Source: an uncultured Ectothiorhodospiraceae bacterium (GTDB lineage: Bacteria > Pseudomonadota > Gammaproteobacteria > UBA9214). Taken from it: a stretch of 64,000 nucleotides of DNA. The translations under genes were made by a program, and so were the position numbers. This document shows positions 16,836-25,235 of this stretch, one piece after another. The DNA is taken from NCBI GenBank assembly GCA_947258545.1, contig CAMYJI010000028.1:1-64000 (forward strand), in the 5' to 3' direction. The notes under the pieces are model-generated. The model was not told the origin of the DNA. It did not search any database and saw only the letters and a program-made list of their open reading frames with translations. Numbering within the stretch: position 1 is the first letter of the stretch; each line of letters opens with the position of its first letter.

Positions 16836-19112
16836 ATGGGAAAATCCTATGGCGAATGGCTGGTCCGCTGGCGCTATCCGGTTCTGATCTTTTTCATCCT
16901 GGTCGCCATCCTCGCCGCGAGCGGCGCCCGCTTCCTGACCTTCAAGACCGATTACCGGGTCTTCTTCAGCGAAGACAACCCGCAGTTGCAGGCCTTCGAG
17001 GAACTGCAGAACACCTATACCAAGACGGACAACGTCCTGTTCGTGCTGGCACCCGGGGATGGTGATGTCTTTACCCGGGAAACGCTCGCGAGCGTGGTGC
17101 GCCTGACGGAAGCCGCCTGGCAGATCCCATACTCGATACGCGTCGATTCCATCAGCAATTACCAGCATACCGACGCCGAGGATGACGATCTGATCGTCGA
17201 TGACCTGGTCACTGATGTCGACCAACTCGATGAGGCCGGTCTCCAGCGTATCCGTGAAATCGCCCTCAACGAGCCCCTGATCGTCAATCGCCTGGTCTCG
17301 GGTCGCGGCCATGTTACCGGCGTCAATGTCACTATCCAGCTGCCGGATGACGGGACCGGCAAGGAGGTCCCGGAGATCACCGCATTCGCGCGCCAGCTGT
17401 CAGAGGAGGTACGCGCCAGCAACCCAGACCTGGACGTCTACCTCACCGGCATGGTGGTGATGAACAACTCCTTCCCGGAGGTCATGCTTCGCGACCAGAG
17501 GACACTGGTGCCGATGATGTTCGCCGTGGTGCTGGTGACGCTGATTCTGATGCTGCGCTCCGTCAGCGCAACCCTGGGTACCTTCCTGGTCATCGTCTGC
17601 AGCATTGTCACCGGTATGGGTCTGGCCGGCTGGATGGGCATCGCCCTGACGCCGCCGTCCTCCGCATCGCCGACCATTATCCTGACACTCGCGGTCGCGG
17701 ACTGCGTGCACGTCCTGATCAGTTTCCTGCATGCGATGCGGCGCGGGCTGGATAAGACCAGTGCCATGGTGGATAGTCTGCGCATCAATCTGCAGCCGAT
17801 CTTTCTCACCTCCCTGACCACCGTGATCGGCTTCATGAGCATGAATTTCAGTGACGCGCCGCCGTTCCGGGACCTGGGCAATATCGTGGCCATGGGGGTG
17901 GCCGCGGCGTTCGTGTTTTCGGTGACCATACTTCCGGCGCTGATGCTGATTCTGCCGGTGCATGTCAAACCCGGCCCCACCCGTCGCACCCGCTTGATGG
18001 ACAAATTCGCCGACTTTGTCGTGCAGCGGCGCGGCGTCCTGTTCTGGGTGACGGGTGCGATCATTGTCATCCTGGTGTCCTTTATTCCTCGTAACGAACT
18101 CAATGACGAGTTCATCAAGTATTTCGACAAGACCATCGATTTTCGCAACGCCACCGAGTTCGCTACCGAGAACCTGACCGGTATCTACACCATCGACTAT
18201 TCGCTGGGAACAGAGGAGAGCGGCGGCATCAGTGATCCGGGATTTCTCGCGAACGTCGAGGACTTCGCCAACTGGTACCGGGAACAATCGGACGTGTTGC
18301 ATGTCAATACCCTGACCGATACCATGAAACGCCTCAACAAGAACATGCACGCCGATGAACCGGGCTGGTACCGACTGCCCGACCAGCGCGATTTGTCGGC
18401 CCAGTATCTGCTGCTCTACGAGATGTCGCTGCCCTACGGCCTGGATCTCAATAACCAGATCGATATCAGTAAATCGGCCACCCGGCTATCGGTCGCGCTC
18501 GAGAATGTATCCAGTAACGAGTTGCTGGCAATGGAGGACGCCGCCCAGGAATGGTTGAGTGTCCATGCGCCGGAAATGCAGACCAACGGCGCCAGCCCGT
18601 CAATAATGTTTGCACATATAGGACAGCGCAATATCCGCAGCATGCTGACCGGGATCACGATTGCCCTGGTGCTGATCTCACTGATCCTGATCGTCGCACT
18701 GCGCTCGCTGAAGATCGGCCTGGTCAGCCTGATACCCAATCTGGCACCGGCTGCCATGGGCTTCGGGCTCTGGGGCCTGCTGGTAGGCGAGGTCGGTCTG
18801 GCGCTATCGGTGGTTGCCGGCATGACACTGGGAATCGTGGTCGATGACTCGGTACACTTTCTCAGCAAGTACCTGCGCGCGCGCCGCGAACAGCAGCTGG
18901 GTTCAGAAGATGCCGTGCGCTATGCATTCTCGACCGTCGGCATGGCATTGACGGTAACCACGCTGGTGCTGATCGCCGGCTTCATGGTGCTGACCCAGTC
19001 ACCGTTCAAGTTGAACTCGGATATGGGACTGCTGACAGCCATCACGATAGCCTTTGCGCTCGCCGCCGATTTCCTGTTCCTGCCACCACTGTTGATGAAG
19101 GTAGACAAATGA
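16836..19112 (+). CDS. MMPL/RND family lipid-type exporter
   Basis: 758-residue inner-membrane protein of the RND superfamily, MMPL/patched branch. It has an N-terminal helix (about 14-34), a first periplasmic domain opening with FKTDYRVFFSEDNPQLQAFE, and a five-to-six-helix bundle (about 225-390) with ADCVHVLISFLHAM in TM4. A second periplasmic domain and a second helix bundle (about 595-755) follow, with GIVVDDSVHFLSKYLRARR. The Asp residues in the two TM4 segments are expected to carry protons. Family members move lipids or other hydrophobic molecules. It is preceded by a TetR gene and overlaps the following LolA-like gene by four bases, a pairing that points to handing a hydrophobic cargo to a periplasmic carrier. 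Substrate unknown. Confidence 0.92.
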   Translation: MGKSYGEWLVRWRYPVLIFFILVAILAASGARFLTFKTDYRVFFSEDNPQLQAFEELQNTYTKTDNVLFVLAPGDGDVFTRETLASVVRLTEAAWQIPYSIRVDSISNYQHTDAEDDDLIVDDLVTDVDQLDEAGLQRIREIALNEPLIVNRLVSGRGHVTGVNVTIQLPDDGTGKEVPEITAFARQLSEEVRASNPDLDVYLTGMVVMNNSFPEVMLRDQRTLVPMMFAVVLVTLILMLRSVSATLGTFLVIVCSIVTGMGLAGWMGIALTPPSSASPTIILTLAVADCVHVLISFLHAMRRGLDKTSAMVDSLRINLQPIFLTSLTTVIGFMSMNFSDAPPFRDLGNIVAMGVAAAFVFSVTILPALMLILPVHVKPGPTRRTRLMDKFADFVVQRRGVLFWVTGAIIVILVSFIPRNELNDEFIKYFDKTIDFRNATEFATENLTGIYTIDYSLGTEESGGISDPGFLANVEDFANWYREQSDVLHVNTLTDTMKRLNKNMHADEPGWYRLPDQRDLSAQYLLLYEMSLPYGLDLNNQIDISKSATRLSVALENVSSNELLAMEDAAQEWLSVHAPEMQTNGASPSIMFAHIGQRNIRSMLTGITIALVLISLILIVALRSLKIGLVSLIPNLAPAAMGFGLWGLLVGEVGLALSVVAGMTLGIVVDDSVHFLSKYLRARREQQLGSEDAVRYAFSTVGMALTVTTLVLIAGFMVLTQSPFKLNSDMGLLTAITIAFALAADFLFLPPLLMKVDK

Positions 19113-19894
19113 AGATATACAAGACATTGATATTGTCCCTGCTGGTCCTGGTGCCGCCTGGTGCGCTGGCCGAGTCAGCAGAGGAGAAGGGCCTGGCGAT
19201 CGCCGTCGAGGCCGACCGGCGCGACAAGGGATTTGAAGATTCGGGCGCCACCCTCAAGATGATCCTGCGCAACAAGCAGGGTGATGAAAGTACCCGCGAG
19301 GTGCGGGTGCGGACGCTGGAAATCGAGGCTGACGGTGACAAGAGCATGTCGATCTTCGACTCACCCCCCGACGTCAAGGGTACGGCCTTCCTGACGTTCT
19401 CGCATGTTAGCGGACCTGATGACCAGTGGCTTTACCTGCCGGCACTCAAGCGGGTGAAGCGCATATCATCAAAGAACAAATCCGGCCCGTTCATGGGCAG
19501 CGAGTTCGCATACGAGGATATCTCCTCCGATGAGGTGGAGAAATACACCTATAAATACCTGCGTGACGAATCCTGTGCGGAGGGCGACTGCTATGTCTTC
19601 GAGCGCTATCCGGTGGACAAGAACTCCGGTTACACCCGCCAGCAGGTCTGGGTCGATATGGCGGAATACCGGCCGCAGAAGATTGAGTACTACGACCGCA
19701 AGAACGCCCACCTGAAGACCCTGACCTTCCACGACTACCGGCAGTACCTCGACAAATTCTGGCGTGCCATGCGCTACGAAATGGCCAACCACCAGACCGG
19801 CAAAAGCACCACACTGCTATGGCAGGAGTACCAGTTCCGCATCGGGCTCACGGAGCGGGACTTCGACAAGAACAGCCTGAAGCGGGCGAAGTAG
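19109..19894 (+). CDS. LolA-like periplasmic protein (outer membrane lipoprotein-sorting protein family)
   Basis: 261-residue exported protein. The signal peptide covers residues 1-21 (ending PPGALA). The mature part is rich in beta strands with the family pattern: RVRTLEIEADGDKSMSIFDS, then GTAFLTFSH, DDQWLYLPALKRVKRI and the block FMGSEFAYEDISSDEVEKYT (about 130-149). It is a large LolA/LolB-fold carrier, distinct from the true lolA at 53108. The ATG overlaps the stop of the MMPL gene, so they form one translation unit. It probably accepts a hydrophobic cargo from the MMPL protein on the way to the outer membrane. This role is inferred from fold and operon only. Confidence 0.88.
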   Translation: MKIYKTLILSLLVLVPPGALAESAEEKGLAIAVEADRRDKGFEDSGATLKMILRNKQGDESTREVRVRTLEIEADGDKSMSIFDSPPDVKGTAFLTFSHVSGPDDQWLYLPALKRVKRISSKNKSGPFMGSEFAYEDISSDEVEKYTYKYLRDESCAEGDCYVFERYPVDKNSGYTRQQVWVDMAEYRPQKIEYYDRKNAHLKTLTFHDYRQYLDKFWRAMRYEMANHQTGKSTTLLWQEYQFRIGLTERDFDKNSLKRAK

Positions 19895-19906
19895 GGTTGG
19901 CCGGAT

Positions 19907-20425
19907 TCAGCGGATTTCCTCGATGGAGTAGTGCTTCTCCATGACCGTCGGCGTGATCAGGGCATAGCCCTGCAGCTGCCAGTGCGCCAGTTCGGTGATG
20001 GCGGATGGCACAACGTCAATAAATTCGTGGAAGGCATCGGTACCGTAGTCGTAGTCCTGTGCGGCCAGGCCACACACCTTGAACTGGACACCGAGACTCG
20101 CGTAGTAACGCATCCGTTCAACAGCATCCTTGTATTTGGCGTAGTTCTTGCGGGCGACCGTCACGATCTCCGTGCCATGGATGACGACCTTTATATCAAG
20201 GAACTCGGGCGCCATGTTATAGGGCGCATCCATCAAGGGATTGATGAGTGAACGCAGCCAGTAGAGTGCCGTATTGATCTTCTCGGGATTATCATAGTAG
20301 AAGTCAAACACCACCTTCTGCTCGGAGTAGGGGGTTTGAACGATCTTTGACGTCTCACCTGCGGCCGAGTGCCCCTGGGCGAGAAAACCCACCAACAGCA
20401 GGGTAAATGCCATAATTCGTTTCAT
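19907..20425 (-). CDS. Exported DsrE family protein
   Basis: About 172-residue protein with a signal peptide (MKRIMAFTLLLVGFLAQGHS, cleavage near AAGE) followed by a DsrE/DsrF-like domain. Typical elements are KVVFDFYYDNPEKINTALYWLRS, the strand DIKVVIHGTEIV, and VQFKVCGLAAQDYDYG with a single conserved-position Cys. Cytoplasmic DsrE carries persulfide sulfur; periplasmic relatives are poorly studied. The ATG near 20425 is preferred over a TTG at 20470 because it opens directly on the signal peptide. It converges with the LolA-like gene (12-base gap) and follows a terminator that ends the rhodanese gene, so it probably has its own promoter in 20426-20490. Confidence 0.8.
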   Translation of the reverse strand: MKRIMAFTLLLVGFLAQGHSAAGETSKIVQTPYSEQKVVFDFYYDNPEKINTALYWLRSLINPLMDAPYNMAPEFLDIKVVIHGTEIVTVARKNYAKYKDAVERMRYYASLGVQFKVCGLAAQDYDYGTDAFHEFIDVVPSAITELAHWQLQGYALITPTVMEKHYSIEEIR

Positions 20426-20490
20426 GACTGAAGTCCTCTCCCTGTGTCTGGTCTCAGTATAGTTTATCAATCCCGGAGTATTGAGCGGAT

Positions 20491-20521
20491 AAAAAAAAGG
20501 GCGGCCAATGCCGCCCTTTTT
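20491..20521. terminator. Bidirectional rho-independent terminator
   Basis: Arms GGGCGGC (20499-20505) and GCCGCCC (20510-20516) with loop CAAT, flanked by eight A on one side and five T on the other. It works mainly for the minus-strand rhodanese gene, which stops 20 bases away. Confidence 0.93.
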
Positions 20522-20540
20522 CCAACAAAAGGCAGGAAAA

Positions 20541-21206
20541 TTATCCGCCCTTGACGGTCGTCAGGCCGAGTATCTCCCAGTTCTGCATGCCACCGCGATA
20601 CCACTTGATCTTGTGGGCGGGGTAACCGAACTTGAGCAGGTTCTTGATGTTGTTGGGTGACTGTCCGCACCACATGCCGTTGCAGAACATCACCAGCGTT
20701 TTGGCATTAGTGTAGTCCCACAGGCCTTCCAGCTGTTTCGCACCGAACTTTTCTTCCATGATCTCGCCGATGGAAATCGGGTCGGCACCCTTGGCGGGAT
20801 TCAGGTCTGTCCAGGGAATGCTGACCGAGCCCGGGATGGTGCCTTTTTTTACCCAGTCAGGTGTGCGTGAGTCGATCACCAGGATGCTGTTATCACCCTT
20901 TGTCATGCGCACGAGGAAATCGAGCATCTCGACCTCGCCGATGGTCTCGACCCCAGGTGCCAGGATGGACGGCTGAATACAGAAGGGCGGGCATTTGCGC
21001 GAGGTCTTGGCGAATGCCGGGTTGACTGTGTTCTTCTGGTTCTGGTTGCGCAGGATGCTGACTGTCTTGCCGTTATGCGAGACATCAACCGAAGCAATGT
21101 CCGGGGTGATTTTAACGGCCATCTTGTCTTCGGCAATACTGCCAGTCGAGGCCAACAAGGCCGTTGTTATAAGTGATGCGGTTATCAGGATCTTGGTCGA
21201 ATTCAC
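20541..21206 (-). CDS. Exported rhodanese-like protein
   Basis: 221-residue periplasmic protein with an N-terminal signal peptide (hydrophobic ILITASLITTALLASTGSIA). A central rhodanese domain follows: LVIDSRTPDWVKKGTIPGSVSIP (about 115-137) and the active-site loop FCNGMWCGQSPNNIK, then YRGGMQNWEILGL. The loop holds two Cys, and the second sits in the usual catalytic position. A further CPPFC motif lies before the domain. I chose GTG at 21206 because GGAGGA stands seven bases upstream; the ATG at 21221 lacks a site. It may shuttle sulfane sulfur or bind thiols in the periplasm. Neighbours are a small acidic secreted protein and a DsrE-like protein. Sulfur function is inferred. Confidence 0.86.
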   Translation of the reverse strand: MNSTKILITASLITTALLASTGSIAEDKMAVKITPDIASVDVSHNGKTVSILRNQNQKNTVNPAFAKTSRKCPPFCIQPSILAPGVETIGEVEMLDFLVRMTKGDNSILVIDSRTPDWVKKGTIPGSVSIPWTDLNPAKGADPISIGEIMEEKFGAKQLEGLWDYTNAKTLVMFCNGMWCGQSPNNIKNLLKFGYPAHKIKWYRGGMQNWEILGLTTVKGG

Positions 21207-21279
21207 AATATCTTCCTCCATGGTGGGTGTTGTTGGTGTTGCTGCTTCACGCGGATGGGAGCCTGATGTGGCAATGGAA

Positions 21280-21459
21280 CTACTCGCAGTCGGGCTCTTC
21301 CTCTTCTTCCTCTTCGGGTTTATTATCATCGCTACCTTGCGTGCCGGCAGTATCTTCTGCCGGCTGTTCAGCAGGTGGCGCCGTACCGCCTTCCTCGGCT
21401 GCCTGTACCGTCCCGGCCAATGCTGATACTAACAAGATCGTCAGAACTACTGGATTCAT
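21280..21459 (-). CDS. Small secreted acidic-tail protein
   Basis: 59-residue protein. A clear signal peptide (MNPVVLTILLVSALAGTVQAAE) is followed by a Pro/Glu/Asp-rich, probably disordered tail with a run of seven Glu ending PDCE. A perfect AGGAGG site lies six bases before the ATG at 21459, which supports translation; an earlier ATG at 21465 touches the site and is unlikely. It sits just upstream of the rhodanese gene on the same strand. No family recognised. The acidic tail with a terminal-region Cys could bind metal ions or interact with the rhodanese protein, but this is speculation. Confidence 0.65.
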   Translation of the reverse strand: MNPVVLTILLVSALAGTVQAAEEGGTAPPAEQPAEDTAGTQGSDDNKPEEEEEEEPDCE

Positions 21460-21557
21460 TGTCATCCTCCTGAATACAGGTTTGTAATTATTTATTAATT
21501 GCGAATCGGCTCCCTCTGAAAATCGAATTATAGCGGAGGCCTTGACAAGTAGCAGGT

Positions 21558-22691
21558 TCAGGCAGCGGATGCCTGGGATTTCAGATGTGCCTGGGCTAGG
21601 GTAACACGTTTCTCGTAGGCCTCACGCGCGATGCGGACGTCTTCGAGAAAAAAGTCCAGTTCGTCCATGCGTAGTGCCTGGGGGCCATCCACCAGTGCCT
21701 TTCCGGGCGCCGGGTGGAAATCAACCAGGATCATGTTGGCACCCGCGATCACGCCCTGGGCTGTTACGTGGAAGACATCCATGATCCCTTCCGGAGAGGC
21801 CTCCCGGCTGCCCACGGAATGGGACGGGTCGACACACACCGGCATGCGCGTCAGGCGCTTAACCACCGGCACGTGCGAGAAATCGACAAAGTTGCGGTGC
21901 GGGTCGCCCATGTTGGTCTTCATTCCCCGCAGGCCGAAGACCACGCGCCGGTTACCCTCGCTGGCCAGGTACTCAGCGGCATTGAGTGATTCCTCCAGGG
22001 TAATCCCGAAACCCCGCTTCAGCAGCACGGGTAACTCGGGCTCCCGGCCAACCGACTTGAGCAATTCGAAGTTCTGGGTGTTACGGGTACCGATCTGCAG
22101 CATCACGCCGGTGGGATGTCCCGTCTGCTCCAGCGCCTCGTGGATCTCGCGCACATGGGAATCGTGCGTGACTTCCATGGCGATGACCTTGATGTCGTAT
22201 TTACCCGCCAGTTCGAATACATAGGGCAGACACTCCTTGCCGTGACCCTGGAACGAGTAGGGATTGGTGCGTGGCTTGTAGGCACCCATGCGGGTGCACG
22301 GCAATCCACGTTCCTTAAGGGCCTTCATCATTATCTCGACGTGCTCCGGGATATCCACGGCGCACAGCCCGGCAAAGATATTCAGGGTGTCCTGCCCGAA
22401 ACGGACACCGTTATATTCGAAATAGGTTGCGCGATCATCGTCATGGTGACGACCCAGCACGCGGTATTCCTCGGATACGCGCACCACGCGCTCGACACAG
22501 GGCAAGTTTTTCATGTCCTCGATCTGCAGGGTAGCCGTGTCCCCGACCAGGTAGATCTCGGTCAGCGTTTGCAATGCACCCACCTCGTCATGAACGCGTA
22601 CCTGGATATTGTTCATCCTGGAAAGATGTTCCATCAACTGGTGGAACTCTCGTCCGTTCTTGTCGGTATCAGCCTGCAGAATCAAAATCAT
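21558..22691 (-). CDS. 3-deoxy-7-phosphoheptulonate synthase, type I-beta with ferredoxin-like domain
   Basis: 377-residue enzyme that condenses phosphoenolpyruvate and erythrose-4-phosphate in the first step of aromatic amino acid synthesis. Residues about 1-75 form a ferredoxin-like regulatory domain as in the Thermotoga-type enzyme. The TIM barrel shows AGLCAVD with the metal-ligand Cys110, KPRTNPYSFQG (139-149), IGTRNTQNF, LKRGFGITLEE and DPSHSVGSRE. Most gammaproteobacteria use the I-alpha AroFGH type, so this type is worth noting, but it is known in many lineages. No attenuator was seen. It is 86 bases downstream of aguB on the same strand, without functional relation. Confidence 0.92.
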   Translation of the reverse strand: MILILQADTDKNGREFHQLMEHLSRMNNIQVRVHDEVGALQTLTEIYLVGDTATLQIEDMKNLPCVERVVRVSEEYRVLGRHHDDDRATYFEYNGVRFGQDTLNIFAGLCAVDIPEHVEIMMKALKERGLPCTRMGAYKPRTNPYSFQGHGKECLPYVFELAGKYDIKVIAMEVTHDSHVREIHEALEQTGHPTGVMLQIGTRNTQNFELLKSVGREPELPVLLKRGFGITLEESLNAAEYLASEGNRRVVFGLRGMKTNMGDPHRNFVDFSHVPVVKRLTRMPVCVDPSHSVGSREASPEGIMDVFHVTAQGVIAGANMILVDFHPAPGKALVDGPQALRMDELDFFLEDVRIAREAYEKRVTLAQAHLKSQASAA

Positions 22692-22777
22692 ACTGTTATT
22701 CCCGATTAATACGTAAATACAATCGCCGTATTATCCATTAATTGAACGCGCCATACTACCGCCCGCATGGCCGCTGG

Positions 22778-23668
22778 CTAATCCCGGAAGCGGCGCAACA
22801 GGTCATGGTAGGCATCAATGCGCCGGTCGCGCAGATAGGGCCAGACCTGGCGTAGCTGCCCGCTGCGCTCCAGGTCGATATCGACGACGACGACCTCCGT
22901 CGTGTCGGTGGCGGCCTGTGCCAGCAACTCTCCCTGGGGGCCAATGGCCACACTGCCGCCCCAGAAACGGATGCCGTCTGTCTGCCCGGACGGGTCAGGT
23001 TCATGACCGGTGCGGTTGCAGGCCAGCACCGGCAGGCTGTTGGCAATGGCATGTCCACGCTGGACGGTCAGCCAGGCATCGAGCTGACGTACGCGTTCCT
23101 CTTCGGGGTCCTGCATGTCCCAGCCGATGGCGGTGGGATAGAGCAGCAGTTCGGCACCTGCCAGGGCCATCAGCCGGGCGGCCTCCGGGTACCACTGGTC
23201 CCAGCACACCAGCAGGCCCAGCCGGCCAACCGAGGTGTCCACCGGCGTGAAGCCAAGATCGCCCGGGGTGAAATAATATTTTTCGTAATAGCCGGGATCG
23301 TCCGGGATATGCATCTTGCGGTAGCAGCCGGCAATGCTGCCGTCGGTCTCCAGCGCGACCGCCGTGTTGTGATACAGGCCGGTGGCGCGTTTTTCGAAGA
23401 TCGATGCAACAATAACGGTATTCAACTCGGTCGCGATTTCGCCAAGCCGTTGGGTCGTCGGCCCGGGGATCGTTTCCGCCAGTTCGAAATTGGCCTGATC
23501 TTCGGTCTGGCAGAAGTACAGGCTGCCGTGCAACTCCTGCAGTAATACCAGTCTTGCACCCCGGGACGCTGCCGTACGAATACCTTGAACCGTGGTCTCG
23601 ATATTGGCGGCCGAGTCGATGCTGCAGGCATGCTGCACCAGGCCGATGGTCAACTGCTTGTTTGTCAC
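22778..23668 (-). CDS. aguB: N-carbamoylputrescine amidase
   Basis: 296-residue nitrilase-superfamily enzyme that converts N-carbamoylputrescine to putrescine, ammonia and CO2. The catalytic triad is visible: Glu45 in LLQELHG, Lys118 in YRKMHIPD and Cys155 in LLVCWDQWYPEAAR. The DPGYYEKYYFTPGD segment after the Lys is typical of AguB. I chose GTG at 23668, which overlaps the aguA stop (GTGA). The longer frame starting at 23767 lies inside aguA. With aguA it forms the two-step route from agmatine to putrescine. Confidence 0.94.
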   Translation of the reverse strand: MTNKQLTIGLVQHACSIDSAANIETTVQGIRTAASRGARLVLLQELHGSLYFCQTEDQANFELAETIPGPTTQRLGEIATELNTVIVASIFEKRATGLYHNTAVALETDGSIAGCYRKMHIPDDPGYYEKYYFTPGDLGFTPVDTSVGRLGLLVCWDQWYPEAARLMALAGAELLLYPTAIGWDMQDPEEERVRQLDAWLTVQRGHAIANSLPVLACNRTGHEPDPSGQTDGIRFWGGSVAIGPQGELLAQAATDTTEVVVVDIDLERSGQLRQVWPYLRDRRIDAYHDLLRRFRD

Positions 23669-24729
23669 TGTGTGTCCCCGTTCCATTGCCTGAGCGACAG
23701 GAAACCATCCGGCAGCTGCATTGTAGCGCAGTGCAGGCTGCCGAATTGCTGGATGAGGGCCAGGCAATTGATCGGGATAATCTCACGGTCCGGGAAACAG
23801 GCCGCCAGTCGCTCCAGGGCGACAATGTCGGCCGGGTCGCCATAAACCGGGACCAGTAGCGCCGCGTTGATTAGCAGAAAGTTGCAGTAGCTGGCTGGCA
23901 AGCGCTGCCCCTTTGCACCGTAGACAGGGCGTGGCAGGGGCAGGGGCAGCAGCCGGTACGGTTCGCCATCCGCCCTGCGAAAAGAACGCAGCTGTGTTTC
24001 CATGGCCGCGAGCGATGTGTAGTGACTATCGTCGGGATCGGTGCACTGCAGATAGGCGATCGTTTGCGGTGAACAGAAGCGCGCCAGCATATCGATGTGT
24101 GCATCGGTGTCATCGCCCTCGAGCTCGCCATGGTCGAGCCAGAGGACGCGTTCAATCCCCATGAGATCATTGAAGACCTGTTCCAGGCTGCGTTTGTCGT
24201 GTCCCGGATTGCGGCCACTGTCAATCAGACAGCGCGTCGTGCTCAGGAGGGTGCCTTGTCCATCGGTGTCGATGCTGCCGCCCTCGAGAACGAGTGGCTG
24301 ACGCTGCAAGTTTGCCCCTGCAAAGATGTCTGCTGCATGCAGTGCCTGGCTGATCCCGTTGTCCAGGTCTGCCGGGTGCTTGTTGCCCCAGCCGTTGAAG
24401 GTAAAATCCAGCAGGGTGCGTTCCGTTCCCTCGGTAACCGCGATCGGTCCGTAGTCCCTGATCCAAGTGTCGTTCGAGTGCGCCCGGAATAACCGCAGGG
24501 TATCACCGATGACCCCGGCGGTTGCCAGCGCATGCTCCACCTGGCGTTGATGCGCACGGTCATAACAGATCACCACCAGGGGCTCGCGCCGGTTGATTTC
24601 ACGGGCGATATCCACGTAGACGGCGGTAACGGCAGCGATGTCGTTCTGCCAGTCCGTATGTGCGTGCGGCCAGGTCAGCAGCACACCGGACTGGGCTGCG
24701 GACTCCGCAATCAGACAGCGGCGCCGCAT
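23665..24729 (-). CDS. aguA: Agmatine deiminase
   Basis: 354-residue guanidino-group hydrolase that turns agmatine into N-carbamoylputrescine and ammonia. Family motifs are TWPHAHTDW near the N-terminus, NDTWIRDYGPI (about 86-96), FNGWGNK (about 111-117), LEGGSIDTDG (about 148-157), and the C-terminal GSLHCATMQLP with nucleophile Cys334. Length is normal. Translationally coupled to aguB. It probably supports polyamine supply from arginine by way of arginine decarboxylase, which is not encoded here. Confidence 0.95.
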   Translation of the reverse strand: MRRRCLIAESAAQSGVLLTWPHAHTDWQNDIAAVTAVYVDIAREINRREPLVVICYDRAHQRQVEHALATAGVIGDTLRLFRAHSNDTWIRDYGPIAVTEGTERTLLDFTFNGWGNKHPADLDNGISQALHAADIFAGANLQRQPLVLEGGSIDTDGQGTLLSTTRCLIDSGRNPGHDKRSLEQVFNDLMGIERVLWLDHGELEGDDTDAHIDMLARFCSPQTIAYLQCTDPDDSHYTSLAAMETQLRSFRRADGEPYRLLPLPLPRPVYGAKGQRLPASYCNFLLINAALLVPVYGDPADIVALERLAACFPDREIIPINCLALIQQFGSLHCATMQLPDGFLSLRQWNGDTQ

Positions 24730-24766
24730 CTCGGGGTGTCAGGCCTTACCAGCCTTGGCGGGGGGG

Positions 24767-25075
24767 TCAGTTCGTGTTCGCGCGGTGCACCACAGAGTGC
24801 AGGACCCGGTCGTTTTCAAAAAACACCGAGAAACCCTGGTAGTCCCAGCGAGTGATCGGGGGGTGCCTGGGATTTCCTGCAGTGGAAACGGCGGGGTATT
24901 GCTTCACGGGGCTGCCGTAACTGTTCCGTACACTGTCCATGTTCAGACCCTTGTGCGGGGTTTGCACATCGGGCCCGGACTGGATACCTTCCATCAGTAG
25001 CACATCAGCGGTCGCGGGACCTGCCAGGATGATTCCCAGTGACATTGCGATCAGTACAGAGCGGATACTATCCAT
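24767..25075 (-). CDS. Small exported protein of unknown function
   Basis: 102-residue protein with a signal peptide (residues 1-23, ending GPATA) and a compact domain. That domain contains LNMDSVRNSYGSPVKQYPAV and PPITRWDYQGFSVFFENDRV followed by LHSVVH. The pattern of a fixed Gly-Ser/Glu-Pro motif followed by WDY and FENDRV is shared by a family of small gammaproteobacterial periplasmic proteins resembling SmpA/BamE-type folds. That resemblance is from memory and not tested. AAGGAG precedes the ATG at 25075. Its start is divergent from dusA, and aguA begins 37 bases downstream of its stop. Confidence 0.7.
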   Translation of the reverse strand: MDSIRSVLIAMSLGIILAGPATADVLLMEGIQSGPDVQTPHKGLNMDSVRNSYGSPVKQYPAVSTAGNPRHPPITRWDYQGFSVFFENDRVLHSVVHRANTN

Positions 25076-25235
25076 GGTTAACTCCTTTCCAAACAGTGCG
25101 TTACTGAATAAATCTATTTCGATGACTATAGCACCGACAGACACAATACAAAAGCTGTAATTTTGAATATGTGACAAACATCACCCGGCCGGTCAGCCCC
25201 GGCCAGTTCGCCCCCTAACCACGGTATTCGAACAC

